NCBI GenBank assembly: GCA_030549775.1
Contig: CM060177.1
Coordinates: 61,630,638 to 61,694,637 of the forward strand
Direction: 5' to 3'
Source: Tamarix chinensis
Taxonomy: Eukaryota; Streptophyta; Magnoliopsida; Caryophyllales; Tamaricaceae
Length of the DNA: 64,000 bases
Under the pieces are notes generated by a model. It was not told the DNA's origin. It worked only from the letters and a program-made list of their open reading frames with translations, and made no database searches. A program made the translations under genes and the position numbers. Position 1 is the stretch's first letter, and every line of letters starts with the position of its first letter. This document shows, one piece after another, positions 48,170 to 59,302 of the stretch.

Positions 48170-48620
48170 AAATCGGTATATAAAACTGAAGCCCTAAAAC
48201 CTTCATTCAAAACCCTAACCATCAATACCAACCAAACACCACCTTATTTCCTCTTCTTTGAACCAAACCTAACCCTACCCTAAACCAAAACTTTAACCAT
48301 CATCTAAACCCTAATTTTTAAAACCCTATCATCATCATCTCGTCATATTCGAATCACATTATCATTAATTCATATCGAATCATTATCACCATCAACGAAT
48401 CACCATCATCATTTTTCTACCTAATTTGAACCATCATCATCTTATTTGCATCAACTTTGACACTTTACTCTTTGAACTCACCATCACTAAGCCTTTATCA
48501 TCTTATCCAAACTCTATTCGAACCATTAGATCCACATAATTGAAGATTACACCCTTCCATACACATAAGATAATTTAAAAACTTTCAATCCCAATTTGTA
48601 TTTTCATTTGATTTGCCTCA
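48170..48620 (+). promoter_or_regulatory. possible promoter and transcript leader
   Basis: GGTATATAAAACTGAAG at 48175 is followed by 400 bases rich in CCCTAA, ACCATCA and CATCATCATC, with few long T runs. The composition resembles a plant promoter plus 5' leader, like those of the two CACTA elements here, but no coding exon follows. Speculative. Confidence 0.3.
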
Positions 48621-48949
48621 TATTTTGCAAATAATAGAAGTGTAAGTTCTCTATAGTATAGCAAAGCTGAATAAAAAGTCTACTACTTTTAATTTTACTA
48701 TCAGCTGTTTTATATACTCAGAACGATGTTGCTTTGATGTAAGATATAATTTTGTAGTTTTAATTTTTTTTTTTGGATTTCTACATACTGATTTTAAAGC
48801 TTTCTTATTTTTTGATACGGTTACTTCATCAAATAAACGGTTTTATTTTGTGGATAAAATTTCTATTTTTATTAATTTCTTAAGTAGTTTCCTTCTCAAG
48901 AAAGTTTTTTTTTACAACATCTTAGGTAAGATACCATACATTACTCACT

Positions 48950-50395
48950 ACTCTTAGATCTGTTGCTTTCAAAAGATATTGAAAGTCAACTCAAAAGATG
49001 GAAAGAAATATTAGTATTGGAGTTTACTTTCGTATTTTTGTCATCTATTTCTTTTATAGTTTCTTATTGATTCGAAGAAGCAACTAAGATTGATCTCTAA
49101 TTTTGTAAACCTTCTATGTTCACTACCATCTCATTATCTATATTAGATCTATTGCTTTGGGAAGCATAGAGACAGATCCTAGATAAATTTGGGTAATGCC
49201 ACAATGATATCTATGTTTGTGAATTTGTAAATGGTTTTTCTTGTCGATTGTTTTTCATAATTTATTAAGTAAAACACCATATATTATTCTCTTATATTTG
49301 ATATGTTGCTTTCAAAAGTTATTGAAAGTCAACACAAACATAGGAGAGTAATCTAGGTATTCACACTAATTTTTATCCATTTTTTCTTTTATGTTAAATC
49401 CCATCTTATTCTCTTAATTATACCTAGTGCTTTGGGATGCAAACACTCAAATCTTGGAGAATATTAGGTAATGTAGCTTCATTTCTATTTTTTTCAATTT
49501 ATGAAGCATTCTATTCTCAATTTAGATATATTTTTCATTCATTGAGTAACGTAGCTTCATTTGTTTGACCCTTATATTTGGTATGTTACTTTCAACTGAT
49601 GTTGAAAGTATACGAAGACATTAAGGGCTTATCTTTATCATTTTTTAAACATTTTATGTTAAATGTAATTGGTACTCTGATATGCCTCTTCATTCTTCAT
49701 GAAGTAAAGAACTTATGTGTTTAAATTTCTAAGACTTCATTCACATATTTGTTTTCCTTTTTTTGTGAAACAACTTATGTGTTTTTTAACCTATTTGATT
49801 TGTTCATTTCAAAACCTATTTCAAAGTAAAAAAAAGGTCTCCACAAAGCTAATTTTTTCTTTCTTTTTTGTTTCATACTTATTTTATATTATGTAACATA
49901 CATTATGGCTGTATTTTTTTCCAACCTACATTTCTTGCAATATCATTTAGTTTTTTACTTTTTATAGTTAGGATCTCATCTAGTTCTCAATTTCAAACTT
50001 GTTGCTTTATAAAGTGAACAAACAAATCTAAAAAATTTAGGTATCCTAACAATCTCTTCTATTTTAGTTAAATTTTATCTATTAATCTTTTGCATTTGAT
50101 CTGTTTCTTTCAAAACTTGTTTGAAAGTTATTTCAAACATTAAAGAGATATTCGGGTATTCGAGCTTATTTAAATAATTTTCAAGTATTATAACATTTAA
50201 TTTACCTTGTCATTATTAATCTTTATTATTGTGCTATTATGACGTATTATCATATAATGATTTATTAAATTTATGTGTGGTCAATTATTAATTATATGAT
50301 TTTTAATAATGAATAAGTACTCAAATTTGATGATTTGTAAATCTGCTATTTGATATGTTGTTTTCAATAACTATCTTTGTTCTTATTTTGACATC
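48950..50395 (+). repeat. six diverged ~210-340 bp units with a TTTCAA...TTGAAA dyad
   Basis: Each unit carries a variant of TTTGATNTGTTGCTTTCAAAAG followed by a few bases and TTGAAAGT (near 48955, 49295, 49572, 49790, 50092, 50345). The dyad CTTTCAA/TTGAAAG can pair. Between dyads the DNA is AT-rich with no coding. They resemble a repeated intron like those in the CACTA elements but are unrelated in sequence. Confidence 0.6.
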
Positions 50396-50511
50396 TTTCT
50401 TGTTTATATAGGTAAGTGAGTACATATTTTACTTTTTGATTTCAACAATATTAAGAGAGTAATTATCTTATTAATTTGGTAGTAGTTAATCAATATAGAT
50501 ATTTTTGTTTA

Positions 50512-50534
50512 TATATATATATATATATATATAT
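50512..50534. repeat. (TA)n microsatellite
   Basis: About eleven TA units in an AT-rich surround. Confidence 0.9.
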
Positions 50535-51759
50535 TTACCATTGATTATCAAAATAAATAAATTCATTTTATTTTAATGTAGGTGTTGCAATACCTACATT
50601 GCATGACAACAGTAAAAACTAGACTAGCATTAAATTTTTCATAATCATTATTTGATCTTACTTGTTCTATGGTATGTTATATATTTATATATGTATGCTT
50701 ACAATTTTAGTTTTCTTGCCTATGTGATATGAAAAAAGAGGCTAGGTAATGTTATCTCATGATTTCTTATTGGCACGGTTAAGTCTGTATGTAATTCTAA
50801 TAGAGTGGCACATGATTATAACATTCTTTGAATATTTGAATTGAAAAGAAGAGGAAAATATTGGCAACTGAAAATGAACAAAGTACTATGATAACATTTA
50901 ACCAAAACACATATATATTCAAAATTGGTAATAATATATTTCCAATGTGTCTTTTAATTAGTTATGTTTTTTGTTGGATCCAAATCAATTGAAAGAAACA
51001 AAGTACTCATCAAATCAACTCTCTTTTTTTTTTAATTAATTAACTTATATTATTTATTAATCAATGAAAAAACTAAAAAATGAATATATAAACAAATAAG
51101 TTTTGCTAAATTAATTAACTTATATTGTTTATTAACTTAGACATAATAATGAGGCGATGATAATTATGACAATTTATAATGTATGACTTACAATTGATAA
51201 TTAACCAAAAATGATGGAATATTTATTTTTGATCCCTTTACATGGTAAGTATAGGTTGAGACTGATTTTTTGAAGGAGATAATTAGTTACAAATCACCAT
51301 TTATAAACTATTTGAATATTAGGCGTTTGCCTATGATCATTGGTTGGTGACTAATTTGCTGCATCCTGAGCATCCATAGAATTTTCGTTATTCAAATATG
51401 ATATCAAAGAAGTATATATTTTTTATATACAAATATGATATAATATTATTACTCAAATATAATAGGTGTGATTATGGATTATAATTTTAATTATTTTTAT
51501 ACTTGTGTCCTCCTTTTATTACAAACTGAGATTGTGTTATTCAAATATACAAAGAATGAATTTTTTTTAATTATGTTATTAATGTGTAAAAATGATAAAA
51601 TCAGTAAGTGGGAAACATATTAAACCGAAAGACAAACTTTTCTGGTACTCAAGTTAAATAAATTCCTCAACACTATGCAAATTTGAACATGGCAAACTTT
51701 GTCTTTTAAGTGATGTTATAAATGATGATGTATATATGGAAACTACGAATGATGAATTG

Positions 51760-52085
51760 GATTGGAAAATAAGATCTAACCATCGGATTTAAACCTAATC
51801 CAATTAATTGTTTAACAACTAATAATAATATGACATGTGTTAAAGTAATAATAGGTGCATTAGGAAAAAAAATATCAATTCTAACCATCATCAGATTAGT
51901 CACTTATTCAAATAATTTTTTGATAACAAATAAAAATAACACACATGATAGATCTCAATACAGGTTCATTGGAAGGAAAATATATTTGATCAGACCATTG
52001 GATTTGTAACTAATCCGGTAATTTTTGGAGAACGAATAATATGTTGACACGTGTTAGCTTGCAATACATGTTTTCTTCTTATATA
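51760..52085 (+). repeat. three diverged ~130-bp tandem units
   Basis: Units contain ACCATTGGATTTGTAACTAATC, AACNAATAATA and GACACGTGTTAGCTTGCAATA or decayed equivalents (51775, 51885, 51995). The third holds a CACGTG palindrome. The right side abuts the intron acceptor of the TNPA exon at 52151. Confidence 0.55.
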
Positions 52086-52858
52086 TTTAGTAAGATACGC
52101 AAATCTACCTCATCTACTGCCCATTAATAACATTGAATTATACTTTACAGAGAGTAATTTTTGATGAGATGACTGCACTTCCATAAGGATCTGATACTAA
52201 TGCTCAATGTGAAATATTCAAAAAGATGGTGGGAGAAGATAGGAATAGATATGCAAAAGCCTCTAGTCTTGGTGTAAAAGTTCTACGATCCCACAAAAAA
52301 TGCTATGCTTTTGAGGAGGAGCTAGCTAAAAGGATAAAATCTGAGTCTAGATCGGAGAGGTTAGAAATGTAACACCTCAAAATTCACTACTTTTTTTTTT
52401 GCGGAAGAATTTTAAATTAAAACCCGTGAATTCTGGGGATGCTACCGCCACACTTAGTACCAAACCGGTTCTCTCCGACCGTTTCAATACCAAGTGCTAA
52501 GGCTAAGAAAAGATTAACAATCAATTATAAAATTAAGACAAACTAAACTTCAAATAATCATTAAACGGTTGTAAAACAAAATCAGAGTACGCATCAAGAA
52601 CTGTAATTCATTTCCAAAAGAGAATTAAACTTACAACCAATAAAAGGTTTAATTGAAATACTTAATGCACAGAAATAAATCAAAAAGGATAAATGTGATA
52701 CAAAAGAAATACACAAAGAAATAAATCGCATAAAGAGATAATATGGCCACGTCACTCTCTCGAATTTTTAGCCAAAATATGCTCAACACTCAGCCCCGCC
52801 GGATGTCTCGCCCACCTGCACAAAGTCAGAAGGGCACACTACTCGTGGGAATGAGCAG

Positions 52859-52875
52859 CACCCATGAAACGGGTG
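52859..52875 (-). other. conserved 17-nt hairpin in LTR-5
   Basis: Element orientation CACCC, loop GTTTCAT, GGGTG: a perfect stem as in LTR-1 and LTR-3. Confidence 0.6.
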
Positions 52876-53109
52876 ATCAGTACACTACGTACTAAGTAAG
52901 GTAACCGAGCACTAAGGCCTACACATAAGCACATAATCCATGCAGAATAAAAAAAAGGGCATAATCCAACATAACAACATAAAGGCATATGAACAATTTA
53001 GGTAAAAGTACAAAGGCCCATTTATAGTCCGGATTAATTACTTAATTAATATCTTATCATAGCTCATTTCACACCATGCTTTTTATCAAATCCATGCGAG
53101 CACAGGAAC

Positions 53110-53510
53110 ACCCCACTATTATAACTAGTGGGTCGGTCACACATGGAGCATCGTGCCCCAACCATTATTATTATTGGTGGATCGGTCACAAATAGGGTCA
53201 AACCCTAACCACTATTATAACCGGTGGATCGGTCACATATAGGGTAAAAACCCTAACCACTATTCCTAACCGGTGGATCGGTTCGGTTCCTGGTCGCATA
53301 GTGTTCCACTATAAGTAATTAATGTCTTTTATTTACCTTAGCAAAACTTTGGTTTATTTTCATTGAGATCGGGATCCCCCACTATTATAATCGGTGGGCC
53401 GGTCATATATAGGACATCATGTCCTAACCACTATTATAACTGGTGGATTGGTCACATATAGGGTAAAACCCTAACCACTATTACTAACCGGTGGATCGAT
53501 TGATCCCGTC
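53110..53510 (-). repeat. CCAC...GTGG module array in LTR-5
   Basis: Seven copies of CCACTATTATAACCGGTGG or close variants with spacer CGGTCACATATAGGGTAAAA. Confidence 0.85.
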
Positions 53511-55009
53511 TCAATATCTTCCACTTTAAGTGATTAATGTCTTAAGTATCTTATTTAAAAGATTTCGCCCTGGACATGCATGAATCATCACACATCACAA
53601 ATCATAAATTCCAACATCATAATTACACTTTAATCAATAAAAACACATGATAACACAAAAACTCTAAGCAGCCACAACCAACCCTAATTCTCCACACCAA
53701 ACCGTAGTTAACCACTCCAAACCCTATTTTACCATAACAACCATAAATAGCCATTCCAAACTTTAATTAACCACAACAAATCACAATTAGCTACTCCAAC
53801 CCTATTTAATCACAACAACCCAGAGTTAATCACTCCAAACCCTAATTCAATCTCATCTTTACCCTTATAATACTCCACGTACTATTTTCCGTCCAAAATA
53901 GTTCAAACACCCAAATAACACTTGCATTACCTTCCTTACATCCCAAATCAACCTTTCATACATAAATTTCGCTCCCATGCAAACTTTACACATCTCATGC
54001 AACCTTTCGAACTTTTCATACAAACCCTAAATCCCATGCAATCATTAACTCCCATGCAAAACCCTAACTCCACCATGCAAACCCTAATACCACCATACCA
54101 CCATTAATACCACCATACAACCATTGATACTACCATGCAAACCCTAATACCACTATACAACCATTAATACCACCATACAAGCATTAATACCACCATGCAA
54201 GCATTAATACCACCATGCAAACCCTAATACCACCATACAAAACCCAAGATTCCGTCATACAAAACCTTAAATTCAATCCACACCAAACCAAAGATCTATC
54301 CATACCAAACCCTGGATTCAAACCATATAAAACCCAAAGATCCGTCCATATAATACAATTGATTAGATTCTCCCATTCATAACCACAAATTAGATTCTCC
54401 CATACAAGACCATAAGTTAGATTCTTCCACATAAAACCATAAATTAGAATCTCCCATATAAACCAAAATTTAGATTATCCCATATACATCATATGCTAGA
54501 TTCTCCCACATAATACCATAAATTAATTCCTCTCACACAAAACCATGCAAAACCATAAAATAGATTCTCCCACACGAAACAATAAATTATATTCTTCCAC
54601 ACAAAACCATAAATTTCACATTTTATTCTTCCACTCAGGAATTATTAAAGTACTTAGGTCAACTCACATCCCTTAGTCCACTTCTTTTCCCATCCTCCTT
54701 TTTCATCCTTTCTCCCACACAAACCACATCAACATCCTCATATGCATGTCTTACAAGGTCACAACACATATCACCCCATATACATGATACGCATGCCATA
54801 CAAAAACATACTTCAATTCCACGTTATACCATGCATGACATAATTTATAATGATAAACATATGATACATAGCATGCGAAGCACATAATGCATATAAGCAC
54901 ACAAAGGCCTTAGCACCCCTTACCTGAAACTACACCGGTCTTGGAGCACGCTCCTACGCCTCCTTACGGCTTTGACCAAATAATAACATACTAATAAAAA
55001 TAACATTAA

Positions 55010-55286
55010 CAAAATTCTAACTTTGCTAAATATATAGAAATAATAGAAATATTATAAAAGTTGATAATATAGGGTTAAATACTTTACCCTAAATATTATA
55101 ATGATACTAAAAATAATATCAATGAGAATATAAATAAGAATAATAATAATAGTAATAATAATAATAATAAAAAGGATATTATTCAAAAATAAAATAAAAT
55201 AAATGCTTCGGCCCCTTTACCAAAACAATACTAATAATAATATTAGTAAAATAAATAACCAAATTTAGTAATAATGATAATAATGA

Positions 55287-55327
<41 letters not shown>

Positions 55328-55620
55328 TAATAATAATAGCAAAGCTAATAGTAAAGTAGTTGTAATATTAATAATTAAATAATAATAATAGTAATTCGAA
55401 ATAGTAAAAATAAAAATATTTATAATTATAATAATAATAACACATTAATATTAATAATAGTAATAATGGAAATAATAAGAATAATAATAATAAAATCAAA
55501 AATAAAATACAATAGGGCTTCAGCCCTCAACAGAAATAATAATCAAAACATTAATAATAATAATAATACATATTAAAAATATAAATAATAATAATAATAA
55601 TAATAATAGTATTTATATGC
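55010..55620. repeat. (AAT)n block in LTR-5
   Basis: Imperfect AAT repeats, purest at 55290-55335 and 55580-55608, at the same relative position as in LTR-3. Confidence 0.9.
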
Positions 55621-56288
55621 AAATAATTGAAATAAAATAATTTAAGGGTTATAAAAATAAGGAAAAAGGCTAAGAGGGTCTAGGGTTCAACCTTAGGCTA
55701 GTGGGGATAGGCGGCACCGGCGGTGGTGCACGGAGGCGGTGGCAGTGGATGGAAAAGGGAAGAAAAGGGTAAAAGTTGGATGCTGGGAAAAAGATAAGGA
55801 GAATTAAGGTGAGAGTTGGGATGTTTAGAGTTGCCCAGAGGGAGAGAAATAGAATAAGGGTGGTGGCGCAGCCAAAGGTGGCGGCGCATGGCGGTGGCGG
55901 TGGTGGCCGAATGGAGGAGAAGAAGAGAAAGAGAGGAGGAGAGGGAGAAAGAGGAAAAGATAAGTAGGGGAAGTTAGAAGGTGATCTGCAGAACATTTTA
56001 GAAGGTGATCTGCGGAAGAGGTAGTTAAAGGTGGTTTGAAGGGTGGCGGAGACAGAAAAATAGGTTGATCGAGAAGGCTACTTCGCACAGCCAGGGTGGC
56101 TCGTGTAGGAAGAATCGAGGGATATGGGACATTTGGCTAGCTAGAGGGCGGTGCAAAGAAGATTTTGGTAGGCGGAGTAGGTGGCGGAATTGGCTGAAGG
56201 CGGCAGAGCTGGTGTCTAAGGGGCAACGACAAACAAGGGAAATATTTCAGGGTAAGCAGCCAAAGGATTGATACATGGCAGATTATAT

Positions 56289-56302
56289 GGATATTTATAG
56301 AG
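56289..56302 (-). promoter_or_regulatory. LTR-5 TATA box
   Basis: The minus strand reads CTCTATAAATATCCAT, the equivalent of the other LTR TATA boxes with the trailing Cs partly lost. Confidence 0.55.
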
Positions 56303-57424
56303 TAAAATGGAGGGCTAAGGTCGGAGGGAAAAACAGGAGGATCGGTCAGGTTGTTTAGGCTCACCGGCGGCAGCAAAAGCCGGCGAAATCAAACGGCAGG
56401 ATGGGTGTGCATGCGTAGAAAAAGATGGAAGATTGCGCGAGAAATGGAGGAAGTGGTTTGGGTCATCGTGAACGGCGGAATGACAGGGAAAATAAGGGAG
56501 GAACGGCCAGTCAAACGGGTGAGATCAGCGGGCTCAGTTTTAGAGGTGGCTAGTCGACGATAATGGTAGGTGGGATACGTGGGGGAGAATAAGAAGAAGA
56601 AGGAGAAGGAAAGGTGTGGGGCGGACCGGCGGTCCGAGGAAAAAGAAGAGAAAAGAAAGGGAGGCAGACCGGGCGGTCGACGCTGCTTACAGTTTTTTTT
56701 ATCAAAATGCGGCATCTAAAGGGAAGGAAAAACAAAACGCAATGCTGGGAGAAGGAAGGAGGAAGGGGCGGCTGTGCGGTTGGGCTGGACCGAAGGAGAA
56801 AGGAAGGAGGGAGGGGACTTGGGCCGCGAGCTGGCCCAGGTTGGGGAGGAGAAAAAGAAAAGAAAGAAAAAGGAAGAAAGAAAAAGAAAAAGGGAAAGGG
56901 AAAAAGGAAAAATAATTAGATTAGGGCCAATTAAATTAATCTAAATATTTAGGATATTTAAAAATAATAATATTTAAATAAAATAATATTTAAATCCCTT
57001 TTTAGGTTAAATTAGGATTTTTAAAAGATTTTCCATAAATTCCATTTTACTTAGCAAAACACCCTAATTTTCTTCAATTAAATTATTTATAAAATTAATA
57101 TTAATTTGAAACTATCTTATCCTTCTTACTTTAAATAAAATAATTTATTTTATTAATTTCTAAAATAAAATCCTTAATTAGCTAAAATACCCAAATTTCA
57201 CCCTAATTAAAATATTAATAAGACTTCTCTTGATTTGCCTAAATAAATTTTATTTTACTTTAATAAAAATAATTTATTTAATTAATTTTTATAATAAATC
57301 TTATTTAAGTATAATTTTTAAATTAGAAAATTTTGGGGCATTTTAGGAAAAGGATCTCCTTAATACTAAAGATCAAGTACGATACCTGACTGGTATAATG
57401 CATATATTATTGGAGAATCAGTAA

Positions 57425-58795
57425 GTTCCTCACTAAATGATGATAATTTTTTTACATTTCTTATGCAACACATCAATTTTTGAAACATATTTTTTCTAGC
57501 AATAAAATAGTGCAAAAATGAATAAAAAAGAACATTAAGGGTCACATAGTGATTAGGTTGGATAGCTATGGTATGGTTTCACTACACCATAATTCCTAAA
57601 AGACAAAAATTATTTGTTGTTATTAATTGTTTTTCCCCAGTCTTAGTAAAAGTATTATATGTAGATATTAGTAATTATAATACCAACTAGGCATACCTAG
57701 AGTAAAGTAAAAAAGAATTATTATATTAAATTTACAAAATAGGTAGAAAAAACCCCTTTCGTCACAAACACTAAATGAATTTGTATCACCAAACATAAAT
57801 ACCATAATTATTAGCCATTGGCTATTGCTATAAAAAGTTAGACAACTAACCACCATTTTACATGTTTAATGTTACCCTAGAAATAAAACAGTAACACAAA
57901 CATACCCATCCCTTACATTCCATGATAGGAAAATAATATACCCACTACTACCCTACAAATTGAGTTGAAAGCTTGGCCTTAAATATCTCATCTATTATTT
58001 ATGAATATTCTATATCTATATATATATAAACATAATAACTAAGAATAGAGTGTATGATATAATCAAATTTTTCATACTAATGGTATAGGTATCAACACTT
58101 GACTAGCTATAGTATGTTGCATTTGTATCAAGCATTTATACATATTGTAGATGATTTCACTTATGAATATATTATGTGGCTCTCTAAATTACTAGTTTTA
58201 CCTTCTCTATCTCCACCTATATAAAATATATTTTTAAGGTAATATAGTATTTTTAGAAAGCTTTAAAATACCCTCATTGTCTAGCTTTTTGACATGAATT
58301 TAGATTAATTTGATTAAGTTAAAAGCATATATATTTTTAGGGAAAAAATGTTGATGATGATTATCAAATGGAGGATGACAAGAATGAAAAGGATGACACT
58401 AAAGATGAGAATAAAGTACATGATGTTTGATGCATTTATAAAGATAATTGTATAAGTCAGCTTATGAAGATGCTCGATGCTTTTATTTATTAGCTTACAA
58501 AGATGATTGATGTTTTTGTATATCAAATCATGAAGATGCTAGGTGATTTTGTATATATGTCAGCTTACTAGGATACTTGGTGTGTTTGCTTGTTAGCTTA
58601 TGTAGATGCTCATTACTTTTGTATATCAGTGTATGAAGATGTTTTTTGTATAATAACTTATGTTACAAGTTGTATATATAGTATTATACTTATAGAATTG
58701 TTATGGCTTTGTGAGCGAAACAACTAACTATTTTTTACTACACAATGGTAATTATATATGGTGTAGTTAATTTTATATCAGGATAAATTATTATT
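57425..58795 (+). other. CACTA-2 3' non-coding DNA
   Basis: AT-rich sequence after the last TNPA exon. Around 58420-58640 there are five or six repeats of about 50-60 bases with AAGATGCTNGATGNTTTTGTAT and TCAGCTTATGAAGATG. No gene was recognised. Confidence 0.5.
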
Positions 58796-59302
58796 ACAGG
58801 TGGATATTATGGTAACACATAATATTAATAAATATTGTACGTTTCGGTAAAGGTTTTACCAATATATATATAGGGTTAAAATATGTATAACCAAAAACAT
58901 ATATGTTGGAAATAGTTTTTAGTAACAGATATAATATTGTGTTTAATACTTTTAGTCATAGATATGATTGTCTGGTTAATTCCTTTTATCACAAATATAA
59001 TTTTATAGATAATATTTTTAGTCATAGACATTATTTTGTAGATAATAGTTTTAGTTACAGATATATTTTTGTGGGTAATACTTTTAGTCATATATATTAT
59101 TTTATGTTAATACTTTTACTTACAGATATGAGTGTGGGCATAATTTTTACTAGAAGATTAATACCTACGGGCATTATCAATTATTCACAATAGATCATAT
59201 ATATCTATGGGTAAAACTTTTAGGTATAGCAAAAAAAATTGTTGGTAAAAGTTTTTGCCAACAGATAAGGCCCTATTGGCATAAATCAATTATTTTGTAG
59301 TG
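58796..59302. repeat. CACTA-2 right subterminal repeats
   Basis: Twelve or so diverged copies of ACTTTTAGTCATAGATATNA and TTTTGTGGGTAATA at a period near 36 bases, running into the terminus TTTTGTAGTG. The chance open frames at 58876-59193 are repeat-encoded. Confidence 0.8.

Larger units (their letters stand above)
52368..57345 (-). mobile_element. solo LTR of a Tekay-like gypsy element (LTR-5)
   Basis: Plus-strand start TGTAACACCTC and end GGGGCATTTTA (CA decayed to TA), flanked by AGAAA (52363-52367) and GGAAA (57346-57350), a 5-bp duplication with one difference. It interrupts the TNPA frame, which reads through when it is removed. It is a close inverted relative of LTR-3, sharing long stretches such as the region matching 17380-17460. 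It contains the hairpin (52859), module array (53110-53510), ~20-bp CCATGCAAACCCTAATACCA repeats (54050-54240), 30-bp units (54360-54620), (AAT)n block (55010-55620), TATA box (56291) and polypurine tract (56840-56915). Open frames at 55670-56919 are compositional. Confidence 0.9.
40339..57424 (+). pseudogene. CACTA-2 TNPA-like gene (Transposase_24), split by a Helitron and LTR-5
   Basis: Exons inferred from GT/AG borders: 40339-40540 (YKWELHKIYETWRAHKSELK, then PKIMWLEMVKFWESQKG), 40651-40746 (degraded; SKRDSQLCKDNN), 40822-40934 (LDELEMWLKTYESKK), 52151-52367 (VIFDEMTALP, then EIFKKMVGEDRN and SLGVKVLRSHKK) and 57351-57424 (KDLLNTKDQVRYLTGIMHIL). Together these follow PF03004 order, ending in a coiled-coil tail. 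Joining 52367 to 57351 across LTR-5 keeps the frame (RLE then KD). The last exon ends at a GTAAGT, or with the stop in CAGTAA. In-frame stops (40651-40746, near 52180) make it a pseudogene. The family protein binds the subterminal repeats. Confidence 0.75.
23330..59302 (+). mobile_element. CACTA (EnSpm) element with nested insertions (CACTA-2)
   Basis: The left end CACTAAAAAATATATGACTT and the inverted right end CACTACAAAATAATTGATTT share 14 of the first 20 bases, followed by CCAATAG in both at bases 23-29. Flanking trinucleotides are AGG and TGG, a 3-bp duplication with one difference. Both ends contain diverged subterminal repeats of the type AGATATATTTTTGTGGG. Inside, on the plus strand, are a 5' leader and repeated intron (31380-32600), a TNP2 transposase pseudogene (34243-40243) and a TNPA-like gene (40339-57424). 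Excluding insertions, its own DNA is roughly 10-16 kb depending on the Helitron edges. It is inserted in LTR-B. Confidence 0.75.

Noticed and set aside
48280..48320. CCCTAAACC-like strings as telomeric repeats
   Set aside because: Only scattered single AACCCTAA units, no tandem array; such strings are common in plant leaders.
54050..54240. Regular ~20-bp repeats with similar spacing as a CRISPR array
   Set aside because: They are contiguous, diverging tandem units in a plant LTR with no constant-repeat and unique-spacer structure; the same happens in LTR-4.
57581..59302. CACTACACCATAAT at 57581 paired with ATTATTTTGTAGTG at 59302 as a separate 1.7 kb CACTA MITE
   Set aside because: The 59302 end agrees much longer with 23330 (about 29 bases, including CCAATAG and the subterminal motif). 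The 57581 match fades after roughly 14 bases, and the flanking triplets TTT and TGG do not match.
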